Assembly: GCA_002482885.1 (NCBI GenBank)
Contig: DLGW01000005.1
Coordinates: forward strand, 284,144-348,143
DNA from: Flavobacteriaceae bacterium UBA7684
GTDB taxonomy: Bacteria > Bacteroidota > Bacteroidia > Flavobacteriales > Flavobacteriaceae
Length of the DNA: 64,000 nt
Direction: 5' to 3'
Of the stretch, positions 1-8,430 are shown piece by piece; positions within the stretch are counted from its first letter, which is position 1; each line of letters opens with the position of its first letter. The notes beneath the pieces were generated by a model. It saw nothing but the letters and a program-made list of their open reading frames with translations, had not been told where the DNA came from and did not search any database. The position numbers and the translations under genes were made by a program.

Positions 1-510
1 ACTGTAGATAGGATAGTTATACCAGGAGTAGGAGCTTTTAAGGATTGTATTAAATTACTAGAGACAAAGTTTTTTGTAGAATCCCTAAATGAGCAGGTTA
101 TAAAAAATGGTAAACCAACTTTGGGTATCTGTTTAGGAATGCAAGTTATGGCAAAAAAAAGCTATGAGTTTGGAGAATTTAATGGATTAGGTTGGTTTGA
201 TGCAGAAGTAATAAAAATAGATAATTTCAATCAAAAATTTAAAGTTCCTAATATAGGTTGGAACGAGATAGAATTTAAAGAAGAAAATGCATTGTTTCAA
301 GGTATTGATAATCATTCGGATTTCTATTTAGTTCATTCTTATTTTATGAAGTGCAGAAATGATTTAGATATTGTGGCTACGTATGATTATGGGGCAAAAA
401 TTACCGCAGCAGTAATGAAAGATAATATTTTTGCTACACAGTTTCATCCAGAGAAGAGTCAAGATAACGGACTTAGGATTATAGAGAATTTTGTTAATTG
501 GAAACCATAA
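1..510 (+). CDS. hisH: HisH-type glutamine amidotransferase subunit (5' end outside window)
   Basis: Class I glutamine amidotransferase that releases ammonia from glutamine for a partner synthase. The frame is open from base 1, so about 35 N-terminal residues are missing. PGVGAF lies near the start, the nucleophile motif GICLGMQ (Cys at visible residue 44) follows, and the catalytic His and Glu are in QFHPEKSQ near the C-terminus, as in HisH. Three bases separate it from a HisF-type partner, so the two should form one ammonia-channelling enzyme. The neighbours are nonulosonic-acid genes, not his genes. This suggests the HisH2/HisF2 role known from LPS loci, where the pair feeds ammonia to a WbpG/PseA-type amidotransferase making acetamidino sugars. 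The family is certain; the sugar role is inferred. Confidence 0.88.
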   Translation, partial: TVDRIVIPGVGAFKDCIKLLETKFFVESLNEQVIKNGKPTLGICLGMQVMAKKSYEFGEFNGLGWFDAEVIKIDNFNQKFKVPNIGWNEIEFKEENALFQGIDNHSDFYLVHSYFMKCRNDLDIVATYDYGAKITAAVMKDNIFATQFHPEKSQDNGLRIIENFVNWKP

Positions 511-513
511 TTA

Positions 514-1302
514 ATGTCTAAATTAAGGTTAATACCTAAGCTTCAATTGAAGCCAGCTTCATATAATTCTAAAAAATTGGTGTTAGTTATAACTAGGCAA
601 TTTCAAGAATGTATTGAAATTGGAGATCCTGTTTCTCAAGCTAAAATATTTCAAGATCAATTATCAGATGAATTAATTTTTATCAACATAGATAAAAATA
701 ATAAGCAAGAGGTATCTGTATTGGCAGAGGTAATAAATAAAGTTTCGCAAGAAATATTCATGCCTTTAACCGCAGGCGGAGGTGTTACGAAATTAGAAGA
801 TTTTAGAACACTTTTGTCAAATGGAGCAGATAAAATCTCTATAAATTCACAAGCAGTAATTAGTCCTGAATTTATTACAAAAGCATCTGATAAATACGGA
901 TCACAATGCGTAGTTGTTAGTATTGATTATAAGAAAGAACAAAATGGAGAATATTTTGTTTATATAAATGGAGGAAAACAGAAAACATCAATTCACCCAG
1001 TAGAATGGGCTATTCAATCTGAAAAATTAGGAGCAGGAGAATTGTTGATAACCTCAATAGATAATGATGGGATGAAAGTTGGATTAGATTTAAATTTAAC
1101 AAATCAAATATGTAAATCAGTTAATATTCCAGTTATAACAGCAGGTGGTTGTGGATTGTCAAAACATTTTTCAGATGGTTTTATAGAGGGTAATGCTAGC
1201 GCAGTATCTGCGGGTACTTTTTTTGCTCATAGAGATCAAAATTTTATGCAAACGAGATCACACATTTTAAATGCTGGAGTTAACATAAGAAGGCAACGAT
1301 GA
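514..1302 (+). CDS. hisF: HisF-type cyclase subunit of a sugar-locus amidotransferase
   Basis: TIM-barrel protein of 262 residues, the usual HisF length, that pairs with the upstream HisH-like subunit. HisF landmarks include the beta-strand motif GGGV near residue 90, NGADKISINS, the second catalytic Asp region VVVSIDYK, ITSIDNDGMKVG, and ITAGGCG towards the end. At the position of the first catalytic Asp of true HisF (the D of IPCLDV, residue 11) this protein has Gln in LIPKLQL. That argues against imidazole-glycerol-phosphate synthesis and for the divergent HisF2/WbuZ group of O-antigen loci. The last codon overlaps the next start by 4 bases (ATGA), indicating translational coupling. The loss of Asp11 is judged by eye against the family motif. 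Confidence 0.87.
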   Translation: MSKLRLIPKLQLKPASYNSKKLVLVITRQFQECIEIGDPVSQAKIFQDQLSDELIFINIDKNNKQEVSVLAEVINKVSQEIFMPLTAGGGVTKLEDFRTLLSNGADKISINSQAVISPEFITKASDKYGSQCVVVSIDYKKEQNGEYFVYINGGKQKTSIHPVEWAIQSEKLGAGELLITSIDNDGMKVGLDLNLTNQICKSVNIPVITAGGCGLSKHFSDGFIEGNASAVSAGTFFAHRDQNFMQTRSHILNAGVNIRRQR

Positions 1303-1871
1303 GGTATATATGTTTAAATAAACAAATTTTTGAAAGAGATAAATATAGTATTGTCCCAATAAGACTCGAAGATCGGTTTGAAATAATGAATTGGAGAAAT
1401 GAGCAAATTTACCATCTTCGGCAATCAAAACCATTAACAATTGAGGATCAAGATAATTACTTTACAAATATAGTCTCATCGCTTTTTGAACAAAAATACC
1501 CAAATCAAATATTGTTTTCGTACTTGGAAAATAACAAGTGTATAGGATATGGAGGCCTAGTTCATATCAATTGGATTGATAAAAATGCAGAAATATCTTT
1601 TATAATTAATACAGAGTTAGAGGATAAATATTTTAAATCACACTGGCAAATTTATTTGAGTCTTATAGAAGATGTGGCATTTAAAGAATTGGGGCTTCAT
1701 AAATTATTTGTATATGCGTTTGATTTACGCCCTCACTTATACGACGCAATTGAAAGTGTCGGCTATAAAAAGGAAGCTATATTAAAAGAACATTGCTTAT
1801 TTAATGATAAATATATAGATGTAATTATTCATTCAAAGATTTATAATAATGCGTTTAGGGATACTATGTAG
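1299..1871 (+). CDS. GNAT N-acetyltransferase, PseH-like
   Basis: GNAT-fold acetyltransferase of 190 residues. It has the RimJ/RimL-like start IRLEDRFEIMNWRNE, a glycine-containing strand CIGYGGLVHI, acidic strand AEISFII, and the helix LIEDVAFKELGLHKLFVYAF that leads to the acetyl-CoA site. The sequence RQSKPLTIEDQDNYF resembles PseH and other amino-sugar acetyltransferases. Lying between an amidotransferase pair and a formyltransferase just before pseI, it probably acylates the 4-amino group of a UDP-amino sugar on the way to pseudaminic acid. It overlaps hisF by 4 bases and the formyltransferase by 23 bases. The fold is sure; the substrate is inferred from position only. Confidence 0.8.
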   Translation: MRYICLNKQIFERDKYSIVPIRLEDRFEIMNWRNEQIYHLRQSKPLTIEDQDNYFTNIVSSLFEQKYPNQILFSYLENNKCIGYGGLVHINWIDKNAEISFIINTELEDKYFKSHWQIYLSLIEDVAFKELGLHKLFVYAFDLRPHLYDAIESVGYKKEAILKEHCLFNDKYIDVIIHSKIYNNAFRDTM

Positions 1872-2736
1872 TGGAGATCTAGGGGGCAGTATTCTCAAGA
1901 AATTAGCAGGAGAATATAAGGTTGATTTTGTATTTACAGATAAAAATTCAACTGAAATAATAAATTATTGCCACATTAATTTAATAGATGTTTTTGTGGG
2001 TAACCCTAGAAATAATAAAGCAAATAATTTTCTTTTGGGAAAAGATATCGATGTTTTAATTTCAGTTAATTACATTTTTATAATAGAAGAGGATTTAATA
2101 AAATTACCCCAAAAAACAGCATTCAATATTCACGGTTCTTTACTACCTAAATACAGAGGAAGAACTCCACATGTTTGGGCTATAATTAATAATGAAATAA
2201 AAACAGGAATATCAGCTCATTTGATTGATAAAGGTTGTGATACTGGAGATATTATTGAGCAAGTAGAGGTTGAAATAAGAAAAGATGATACAGGTGCGAC
2301 GATTTTAGAAAAGTACAAGGCGGAATATTATCCTTTAATAAAAAGAGTTTTAAATGACATAGAGAATAATTCTCTAAAGACAAAAAAACAAAATCACAAT
2401 GAAGCAACCTATTTTGGAAAAAGGACGCCTAATGATGGTTTAATAGATTGGAATTCAAGTAAAAAAGATATTTATAATTGGATAAGAGCTCAAGCTTATC
2501 CATACCCAGGTGCATTTACGTACATAGAAGAAAAAAAAATAACCATTGATAAAGTAGAAATACTAGAAGATGGTAATGATATTGAGGCAAAAAATGGGCA
2601 AATAATTCAAGATAGTCCAAATATTATTGTTAAGGTTAAAGACGGATTAATAAGGATATCTCAAATAAGAGAAGATAAAAATATATTAAAGAAAAATTTA
2701 ATATTTTTAAATAATGATGATAAATCAACAAAATAA
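1849..2736 (+). CDS. Sugar N-formyltransferase (methionyl-tRNA formyltransferase family)
   Basis: Formyltransferase of 295 residues using 10-formyl-tetrahydrofolate. The catalytic Asn-His pair lies in FNIHGSLLPKYRGRTP (around residue 100) and the catalytic Asp in KGCDTGDII (around residue 130), the N/H/D triad of the family. A C-terminal subdomain follows with NWIRAQAYPYPGAFTY, typical of Fmt and ArnA-type enzymes. True Fmt is normally beside def and has a different N-terminus; here the neighbours are amino-sugar genes, so it probably formylates a sugar amine such as a nonulosonic-acid precursor. It starts inside the GNAT gene and its end overlaps pseI by 23 bases. It is one of two formyltransferases in the locus. 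Confidence 0.85.
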   Translation: MRLGILCSGDLGGSILKKLAGEYKVDFVFTDKNSTEIINYCHINLIDVFVGNPRNNKANNFLLGKDIDVLISVNYIFIIEEDLIKLPQKTAFNIHGSLLPKYRGRTPHVWAIINNEIKTGISAHLIDKGCDTGDIIEQVEVEIRKDDTGATILEKYKAEYYPLIKRVLNDIENNSLKTKKQNHNEATYFGKRTPNDGLIDWNSSKKDIYNWIRAQAYPYPGAFTYIEEKKITIDKVEILEDGNDIEAKNGQIIQDSPNIIVKVKDGLIRISQIREDKNILKKNLIFLNNDDKSTK

Positions 2737-3733
2737 TAGCTCAAAGGTATTTATAATAGCGGAATTATCAGCAAATCATAACGGCAGTTTATCAAACGCA
2801 ATTGAAACAATAAAAGCTGCAAAGAGAACAGGGGCAGATGCAATTAAATTACAAACATACACAGCCGATACACTAACTTTAAATTGTGAAAAAGAAGACT
2901 TTTTGATTAAAGGGACTATTTGGAAAGGAAAGAATTTTTACAAATTATATCAAGAAGCATACACTCCGTGGGAATGGCATGAAGAGCTTTTTAAAGTTGC
3001 AAAAGAGGAAGGTTTAATATGTTTTTCTTCTCCCTTTGATAAAACAGCAGTAGATTTTTTAGAAGAGCTAAACAATCCGATATACAAAATTGCTTCATTC
3101 GAAATAACAGATATTCCATTGATTGAGTATGTTGCTAGTAAAAATAAGCCAATAATCATATCAACAGGTATTGCAAATTATGATGATATAAAATTAGCAG
3201 TTGACACTTGCAGAGCAGTAGGTAATAACGATATCACGCTTTTAAAATGTACCTCATCTTATCCAGCACCTATAGAAGAAGCTAATATGGTAATGATGCA
3301 ACAATTTGCTAAAGATTTTGATGTGAAAGTCGGATTAAGCGATCATACATTAGGTATTACTTTACCAGTAGTTGCCACTTGTCTTGGAGCAAAAGTAATA
3401 GAAAAACATTTTATTTTAGATCGAAGTATAGGAGGACCAGACGCATCGTTTTCTTTGAATGAAAATGAATTTTCAGAAATGGTAAAAGCAGTACGTGAAG
3501 CTGAAAAAGCAATTGGAAAAATAGATTATAATTTAACCGCTAAACAAATTGAGGGCAAGCAGTTCGCAAGATCATTGTATGTTTGTAAGGATATAAATAT
3601 TGGGGATGTTTTTACAGAACAAAATATAAGATCAGTTAGACCAGGATACGGATTACATCCAAAGTATTTTAAAGAAATATTAGGAAAGATAGCCGTGAAA
3701 AATTATACAATAGGAGATAGATTAGAATTGTAA
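2714..3733 (+). CDS. pseI: Pseudaminic acid synthase
   Basis: Condenses phosphoenolpyruvate with a 2,4-diacylamino-trideoxy-altrose to give pseudaminic acid. The 339-residue length matches the NeuB/PseI family. The N-terminal TIM barrel opens with FIIAELSANHNGS and ADAIKLQTYTADT, which is closer to PseI than to NeuB. SSPFD, KIASFEI, STGIANYDD, CTSSYPAP, GLSDHTLG and EKHFILDRS follow in family order. The C-terminal SAF (antifreeze-like) domain starts around residue 285 with RSLYVCKDINIGD and ends in RPGYGLHPKYF. A second ATG three bases downstream is an equally good start. The stop codon overlaps the next start (TAATG). The other pse genes (B, C, F, G) are not in the window and may lie just upstream. 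Confidence 0.92.
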   Translation: MMINQQNNSSKVFIIAELSANHNGSLSNAIETIKAAKRTGADAIKLQTYTADTLTLNCEKEDFLIKGTIWKGKNFYKLYQEAYTPWEWHEELFKVAKEEGLICFSSPFDKTAVDFLEELNNPIYKIASFEITDIPLIEYVASKNKPIIISTGIANYDDIKLAVDTCRAVGNNDITLLKCTSSYPAPIEEANMVMMQQFAKDFDVKVGLSDHTLGITLPVVATCLGAKVIEKHFILDRSIGGPDASFSLNENEFSEMVKAVREAEKAIGKIDYNLTAKQIEGKQFARSLYVCKDINIGDVFTEQNIRSVRPGYGLHPKYFKEILGKIAVKNYTIGDRLEL

Positions 3734-5226
3734 TGACAGACATATACGAAGACATAAAGAATATCATTATTGATGCCGAACAAAACTTACCGGTGAATTC
3801 TTGGAAAGTAGAGGGAATAAGTATTTGGCCTTTTATAAGAATTATGATTTTTATGGAAGTCATTAATAATGAATTAATTTTAAAAAATAAAACAAAAATA
3901 AAAGAACAAAAAGAGGTTAAAAATCTAAATATTATTGAAAAATTTTTATCAATGATATTAAACACATTTAAATATAGAATTTGGTTAAAAAAATTAAAGA
4001 GTAAAAGAATATTGTTTTTGGGGGCTGATTCTTTTAGGGTGGATATGGATGGTAAAAGATTTAACAGGTTTTTTGATCCATTAATTGAAGAATACAATTT
4101 AGAAAATTGTTCAGCTCATCTAGAATATCATGTAGATAAAAAAAATAATTATTATAACAATACAATAAATTATCTTCAAGGATTAAATTATTATGATAAC
4201 TCATTTTATAAACTAATATTTTATTTTCGATACATGTTTATGAAAAAAAACAATTTTGAAAAATATGATGTTTTTTTTAAAACGATAGAAAATAATCAAT
4301 TAACAGCAACAATTTCATCAAAATATTCTATAGATAAATTATTTAAGTACAATATTAAAAGGTGGCTTTTCTTGTATAAGAATCAATTGCGTATAATAAA
4401 AAAAATAAAACCGAATAAAGTTTTTACATTGTCATATTACAATGATCAAGTAATGTTGCTAATTCATGCTGCAAATCAATTAAAAATTGATGTAATTGAA
4501 ATTCAACACGGACCGATTGCAAACAAACACCTGGCCTATGGTAATTGGTTAAAAATTCCTGAAGAAGGATATTCAGTTTTACCAAATAAATATTGGTGTT
4601 GGGATATTTATTCTAAAGAAGTAATAGATTCTTCACTAGGTAAGAATAATAAAATTAAATCATTTGTTGGGGGTCATCCGTGGATTAAATATTGGAATTC
4701 TAAGAATGCACAATATAATATTAAGGATAACATAATATTGTTTTCTTGCCAACCTGAGCCTAACAATCTAGAGAGATATTTATCGACAACTTTTGTAGAG
4801 TTAATAAAAAAATCTGAATTTAAATGGTATTTCAGACTTCATCCTCGCCAGATTCATGAAAAAGAAACAATAATTAAATATTTAAAAGATATTGGATTGT
4901 ATGATTTTGTTGACGTAGAAAACGCTACGAATATACCATTGCCTATTTTATTAAATAAATCTTTTTTACATATTACTCCTGTTTCTGGAACTACAATAGA
5001 GGCTTCATTGTTTAATGTACATACCATATTACTAGATAGTTTATCTATTGATTATTATTCGAAAATTATACAACAAGGGTTAGCTACTTATATCAATCCA
5101 TTTTCATTAGAATTCGAAGCAGAATTATCCGTTTTTCTTAATATTAAACGATTAAAATCAACAAAACAAAACAAACAATTTTTAGAAATCGATAACTTTA
5201 AAGTAAAATCATTATTAAATGAATAG
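3733..5226 (+). CDS. Putative GT-B glycosyltransferase, sialyltransferase-like motifs
   Basis: A 497-residue protein that I cannot assign to a named family. It has no signal peptide. The C-terminal half looks like a GT-B nucleotide-sugar domain: EIQHGPI near residue 256, RLHPRQ near 369, and VSGTTIEASLF near 417. The HP motif followed by an S/T-rich motif recurs in bacterial sialyltransferase families (GT38, GT52, GT80) and in capsule enzymes. Because it directly follows pseI with a one-base overlap, a nonulosonic-acid transferase is a reasonable guess. The first 200 residues are Lys/Asn-rich and unlike anything I recognise. Alternatives are a KpsC/KpsS-like transferase or a glycerophosphotransferase-type enzyme. 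Confidence 0.6.
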   Translation: MTDIYEDIKNIIIDAEQNLPVNSWKVEGISIWPFIRIMIFMEVINNELILKNKTKIKEQKEVKNLNIIEKFLSMILNTFKYRIWLKKLKSKRILFLGADSFRVDMDGKRFNRFFDPLIEEYNLENCSAHLEYHVDKKNNYYNNTINYLQGLNYYDNSFYKLIFYFRYMFMKKNNFEKYDVFFKTIENNQLTATISSKYSIDKLFKYNIKRWLFLYKNQLRIIKKIKPNKVFTLSYYNDQVMLLIHAANQLKIDVIEIQHGPIANKHLAYGNWLKIPEEGYSVLPNKYWCWDIYSKEVIDSSLGKNNKIKSFVGGHPWIKYWNSKNAQYNIKDNIILFSCQPEPNNLERYLSTTFVELIKKSEFKWYFRLHPRQIHEKETIIKYLKDIGLYDFVDVENATNIPLPILLNKSFLHITPVSGTTIEASLFNVHTILLDSLSIDYYSKIIQQGLATYINPFSLEFEAELSVFLNIKRLKSTKQNKQFLEIDNFKVKSLLNE

Positions 5227-5477
5227 CTTATAACTATTATTAGTCTAACTTTTAACTGTTCAAAATTTGTATCTGAAACCATTGAAAGTATAATAAAATA
5301 GATTTACACAAGTTGGGAGTGTATAATTGTAGATGACATCGTATAGACAGTATATATGAATTTACTTAAGAAAACCATTGTAAATAAGTATACAGAAATA
5401 GTAAAGAAATTTTAAATACAATTCAACAATCTTTTTTTAAACACAATCAGATTAAGGTTTTAAAATCACAATTTTAA
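5219..5477 (+). pseudogene. Decayed family-2 glycosyltransferase remnant
   Basis: The gap between the putative transferase and neuB is not random. ATG at 5219 overlaps the upstream stop and reads MNSL. One lost base then shifts to the frame starting at 5230, which reads ITIISLTFNCSKFVSETI, an in-frame TAG, then IYTSWECIIVDD. This is the unmistakable N-terminus of a GT2 enzyme (strand, NCS, ESII, WECIIVDD). After more stops the frame changes again and reads EILNTIQQSFFKHNQ to a TAA at 5475-5477, plausibly the old C-terminus. The middle of the gene (about 200 residues) has been deleted. This accounts for the whole non-coding stretch before 5562. Confidence 0.8.
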
Positions 5478-5561
5478 TTTTATTAGATAAATACATTTTT
5501 TAAGCCACTTACCATGGCATTGTTTAGTGAAAAAAATAAAAATGAATTACATTTAATTGCC

Positions 5562-6557
5562 ATGTTTATAATAGCCGAAATCGCACAAGCTCACGAAGGA
5601 AGTTTAGGAATGGTACATTCCTACATAGACGCTTTGGCAACAACAGGTGTGGATGCTATTAAGTTTCAAATGCACATCCCTGAAGCGGAAAGCAGCGAAT
5701 ACGAACCATTTAGAGTGAAGTTTTCTTATGAGGACGATACTAGATTTGATTATTGGAAAAGGATGAGTTTTACTTTAGAGCAATGGAAAGGGATTAAAAC
5801 ACATTGTGATGAGGTTGGATTAGAATTTATGTGCTCACCATTTAGTAATATGGCTGTAGAGCAGTTAGAACAAATAGGTGTTAAAAGATACAAGATAGGT
5901 TCTGGGGAAGTTAATAATCTTTTAATTTTAGAGAAAATTTCCCAAACCGGAAAACCAATTATTTTATCTTCTGGTATGAGTAATTTTGAAGAATTAGATC
6001 AAACGGTTTCGTTTTTAAAAGACCGAAAAGTTTCATTTTCCATATTACAATGTACTACATCGTATCCTACACAGCCCGAACAATACGGATTGAATGTCAT
6101 TCAAGAATTAAAAAACAGATATCAAGTTACGGTTGGGTATTCTGATCATTCCGCACAAATAGAAACTTGTATTGCGGCTACAGCATTAGGGGCAGAAATT
6201 TTGGAATTTCATGTGGTATTCGACAGAAGACAGTTCGGCCCCGATTCCAAATCATCTTTAACCATAGATGAAACTAAAGCTTTGGTTCAAAGTGTTAGGA
6301 ATATTAAAAGAGCCATAGGTAATCCTATAAATAAGTCTGTCAATAATCAGTATAAAGAATTAAAAACTATATTTGAAAAGTCTCTTGCAATAAATAAAAA
6401 TTTACCGAAAGGGCATATCCTTGTTTTTGATGATTTAGAAGCCAAAAAGCCGAAAGGTTATGGATTAGATGCCGTTTATTTTAAAAAAGTAATAGGTAAA
6501 AAGCTAAAGTTCAATAAAAAACAATGGGATTTTTTAAATGACTCTGATTTAGAATGA
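5562..6557 (+). CDS. neuB: N-acetylneuraminate / legionaminate synthase
   Basis: PEP-dependent nonulosonic-acid synthase of 331 residues. The barrel starts MFIIAEIAQAHEGS and continues with VDAIKFQMH, MCSPFSNMAVEQL, YKIGSGEVNN, SSGMSNFEEL, CTTSYPT, VGYSDHSA and LEFHVVFDRRQFGPD. A C-terminal SAF domain follows with SLAINKNLPKGH and KKPKGYGLDAVYF. The AEIAQAHEGS form is typical of Bacteroidota NeuB/LegI, whereas the PseI-type copy is at 2714. I chose the ATG at 5562 because homologues begin there. An upstream in-frame ATG at 5514 would add 16 residues that look like non-conserved linker. It overlaps neuC by 4 bases. Sialic and legionaminic acid cannot be told apart from sequence. Confidence 0.9.
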   Translation: MFIIAEIAQAHEGSLGMVHSYIDALATTGVDAIKFQMHIPEAESSEYEPFRVKFSYEDDTRFDYWKRMSFTLEQWKGIKTHCDEVGLEFMCSPFSNMAVEQLEQIGVKRYKIGSGEVNNLLILEKISQTGKPIILSSGMSNFEELDQTVSFLKDRKVSFSILQCTTSYPTQPEQYGLNVIQELKNRYQVTVGYSDHSAQIETCIAATALGAEILEFHVVFDRRQFGPDSKSSLTIDETKALVQSVRNIKRAIGNPINKSVNNQYKELKTIFEKSLAINKNLPKGHILVFDDLEAKKPKGYGLDAVYFKKVIGKKLKFNKKQWDFLNDSDLE

Positions 6558-7714
6558 ATAAAAGAAAAATAGCTGTAGTAATAACAGCAAGGCCTTCGTA
6601 TAGTCGGGTAAAAACAGTTTTAACAGCAATAAAAAACCATCCGAAATTAGAGCTGCAATTGATTATTGCGGCTTCTGCTTTGTTAGACAGATATGGTTCT
6701 GCTGTAAATTATATCGAAAAAGATGGTTTTAAAATAGACGCCAAAGTTTTTAACGTTTTAGAGGGGGAAAATCTTACTGCTGCAGCGAAAACTACTGGGA
6801 TTGGAATTTTAGAGTTATCTACAGTTTTTGATAATCTAAAACCAGATGTCGTAGTTACAGTAGCTGATCGATTTGAGACCATGGCAACCGCCATATCTGC
6901 TTCTTATATGAATATTCCTTTGGCTCATATACAAGGCGGAGAAGTGACTGGAAACATAGATGAAAAAGTACGCCATTCCATTACCAAATTAGCTGATTAT
7001 CACTTTGTAGCTTCTGAAGGAGCTAAAGAAAGAGTCATTAAGTTGGGTGAAAATCCCGATTTTGTGTTTAATACGGGCTGTCCGTCTATAGATTTGGCTA
7101 AACAAGTTAAAGATCATAGCAATACTTTACCTTTTAACCCTTATGAAAAATATGGTGGAGTAGGGGCAAAACCCGATTTGTCTAAAGGATATATTGTGGT
7201 AATGCAACATCCGGTAACTACCGAATACCAAGATTCCAGAAAACATATCGAAGCCACTCTACAAGCCATAAATCAAATAGATATTCCTGCTTTGTGGTTT
7301 TGGCCTAATGTTGATGCAGGCGCCGATGGTACTTCTTCCGGAATCAGAGCTTTTAGAGAATCAAATTCTTTACCCAACGTTCATTTTTTTAAAAATATGG
7401 AAGGCGTTGATTTTCTCCATTTATTGAATCATTCTAAATGCTTGATTGGAAATTCGAGTGTTGGAATTCGTGAATGTGCCTATTTAGGAGTTCCGGTAGT
7501 CAATATAGGTTCTAGACAAAACAGAAGGGATAGAGGGAATAATGTAGTAGATGTAGATTACGATAAAGAGCAAATTAAAAATGCGGTTAGGCAGATAGTT
7601 TTGGACGGAAAGCCTCAACCCTCAGTGGTTTATGGTGGCGGTGATGCGGGAATTCAAATTGCGGAATTATTAGAAAAATTGCCGTTGAGGTTTCACAAAA
7701 CAATAATGTATTAA
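6554..7714 (+). CDS. neuC: Hydrolysing UDP-GlcNAc (or UDP-diNAcBac) 2-epimerase
   Basis: Converts a UDP-N-acetyl sugar to UDP plus the free 2-epimer, the ManNAc-type substrate of NeuB. The 386-residue GT-B-like epimerase starts KIAVVITARPSYSRVK. Further motifs are VVTVADRFETMA, AHIQGGEVTGNIDEKVRHS (the His and Glu region of the active site), MQHPVTTE around residue 218, and GNSSVGIRECAYLGVPVVNIGSRQ near residue 300. These are NeuC/LegG features; non-hydrolysing WecB has a different start. It sits between neuB (ATGA overlap) and neuA (TAATG overlap), a classic neuBCA order. LegG is the alternative identity. Confidence 0.9.
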   Translation: MNKRKIAVVITARPSYSRVKTVLTAIKNHPKLELQLIIAASALLDRYGSAVNYIEKDGFKIDAKVFNVLEGENLTAAAKTTGIGILELSTVFDNLKPDVVVTVADRFETMATAISASYMNIPLAHIQGGEVTGNIDEKVRHSITKLADYHFVASEGAKERVIKLGENPDFVFNTGCPSIDLAKQVKDHSNTLPFNPYEKYGGVGAKPDLSKGYIVVMQHPVTTEYQDSRKHIEATLQAINQIDIPALWFWPNVDAGADGTSSGIRAFRESNSLPNVHFFKNMEGVDFLHLLNHSKCLIGNSSVGIRECAYLGVPVVNIGSRQNRRDRGNNVVDVDYDKEQIKNAVRQIVLDGKPQPSVVYGGGDAGIQIAELLEKLPLRFHKTIMY

Positions 7715-8409
7715 TGAAAGTATTAGGGATAATTCCTGCAAGGGGGGGGTCAAAAGGGGTTCCCAGAAAGAACATAAAATTATTGGGTAATCAGCCATTG
7801 ATTTCTTATACCATAAATCAAGCATTAAATAGTAAATACCTTTCCAAGGTTATTGTTTCAACGGATGACGAGGAAATTTCAGAGGTAGCAAAATCATTTG
7901 GAGCTGAAGTACCATTTATGCGTCCAAAAGAATTAGCCAATGATACTGCTTCCAGTTTATCAGTAGTATTGCATGCTATTGAATTTCTTGAAAATATAGG
8001 AGAAAATTATGACGCAGTTTGTTTGCTTCAGCCAACATGTCCCTTTAGAGAAGAAAGTCTTATAGATAGAGCAATCACGGAATTTTCCAATAAAAATTCA
8101 GATGCTTTAGTTAGCGTACTAAAAGTACCTCATGAATATAATCCTCATTGGACTTTTGAAACAGACGGTAATGGATTGTTGAAAATTTCTACAGGAGAAG
8201 ATGAGATTATAAAAAGAAGACAAGATTTACCGAATGCTTTTTTTAGAGATGGAGCTATTTATATTACACAGGTAAGTGTAATAAAGTCGAATAGTTTATA
8301 TGGTAATAAGCTTGCTTTCATTGAAAATAACCCTATGTATTATGTAAATATTGATACCTTAGAAGATTGGGAAAAAGCTGAATTAATTTATAAAAAGTTT
8401 CTTAAGTAA
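7714..8409 (+). CDS. neuA: CMP-nonulosonic acid cytidylyltransferase
   Basis: Activates the nonulosonic acid with CTP to the CMP-sugar used by sialyltransferase-type enzymes. The 231-residue protein has the cytidylyltransferase signature IIPARGGSKGVPRKNI at residues 6-21. VIVSTDDEEI, CLLQPTCPFRE, FFRDGAIYIT and YVNIDTLEDWEKAE follow, as in NeuA/LegF/PseF. The codons for Arg-Gly-Gly in the signature are written as a run of eight G (7742-7749), unusual in so AT-rich a genome and placed where a slip would truncate the protein after about 12 residues. The gene could also serve the Pse pathway, since no other CMP-synthetase is visible here. Confidence 0.92.
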   Translation: MKVLGIIPARGGSKGVPRKNIKLLGNQPLISYTINQALNSKYLSKVIVSTDDEEISEVAKSFGAEVPFMRPKELANDTASSLSVVLHAIEFLENIGENYDAVCLLQPTCPFREESLIDRAITEFSNKNSDALVSVLKVPHEYNPHWTFETDGNGLLKISTGEDEIIKRRQDLPNAFFRDGAIYITQVSVIKSNSLYGNKLAFIENNPMYYVNIDTLEDWEKAELIYKKFLK

Positions 8410-8430
8410 ACGATAACAAGACGTTTAAAA

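Noticed and set aside
1..1302. HisH and HisF as part of a histidine operon
   Set aside because: No his genes surround them, neighbours make nonulosonic acids, and the HisF-like protein has Gln for catalytic Asp11.
3669..4097. A 142-codon open frame on the - strand
   Set aside because: It lies antisense within pseI and the transferase gene; the hydrophobic translation is what AT-rich coding DNA gives in reverse.
5514..5561. Longer start for neuB at the first ATG
   Set aside because: The 16 extra residues are not like any NeuB N-terminus, and MFIIAEIAQAHEGS at 5562 is the normal beginning.
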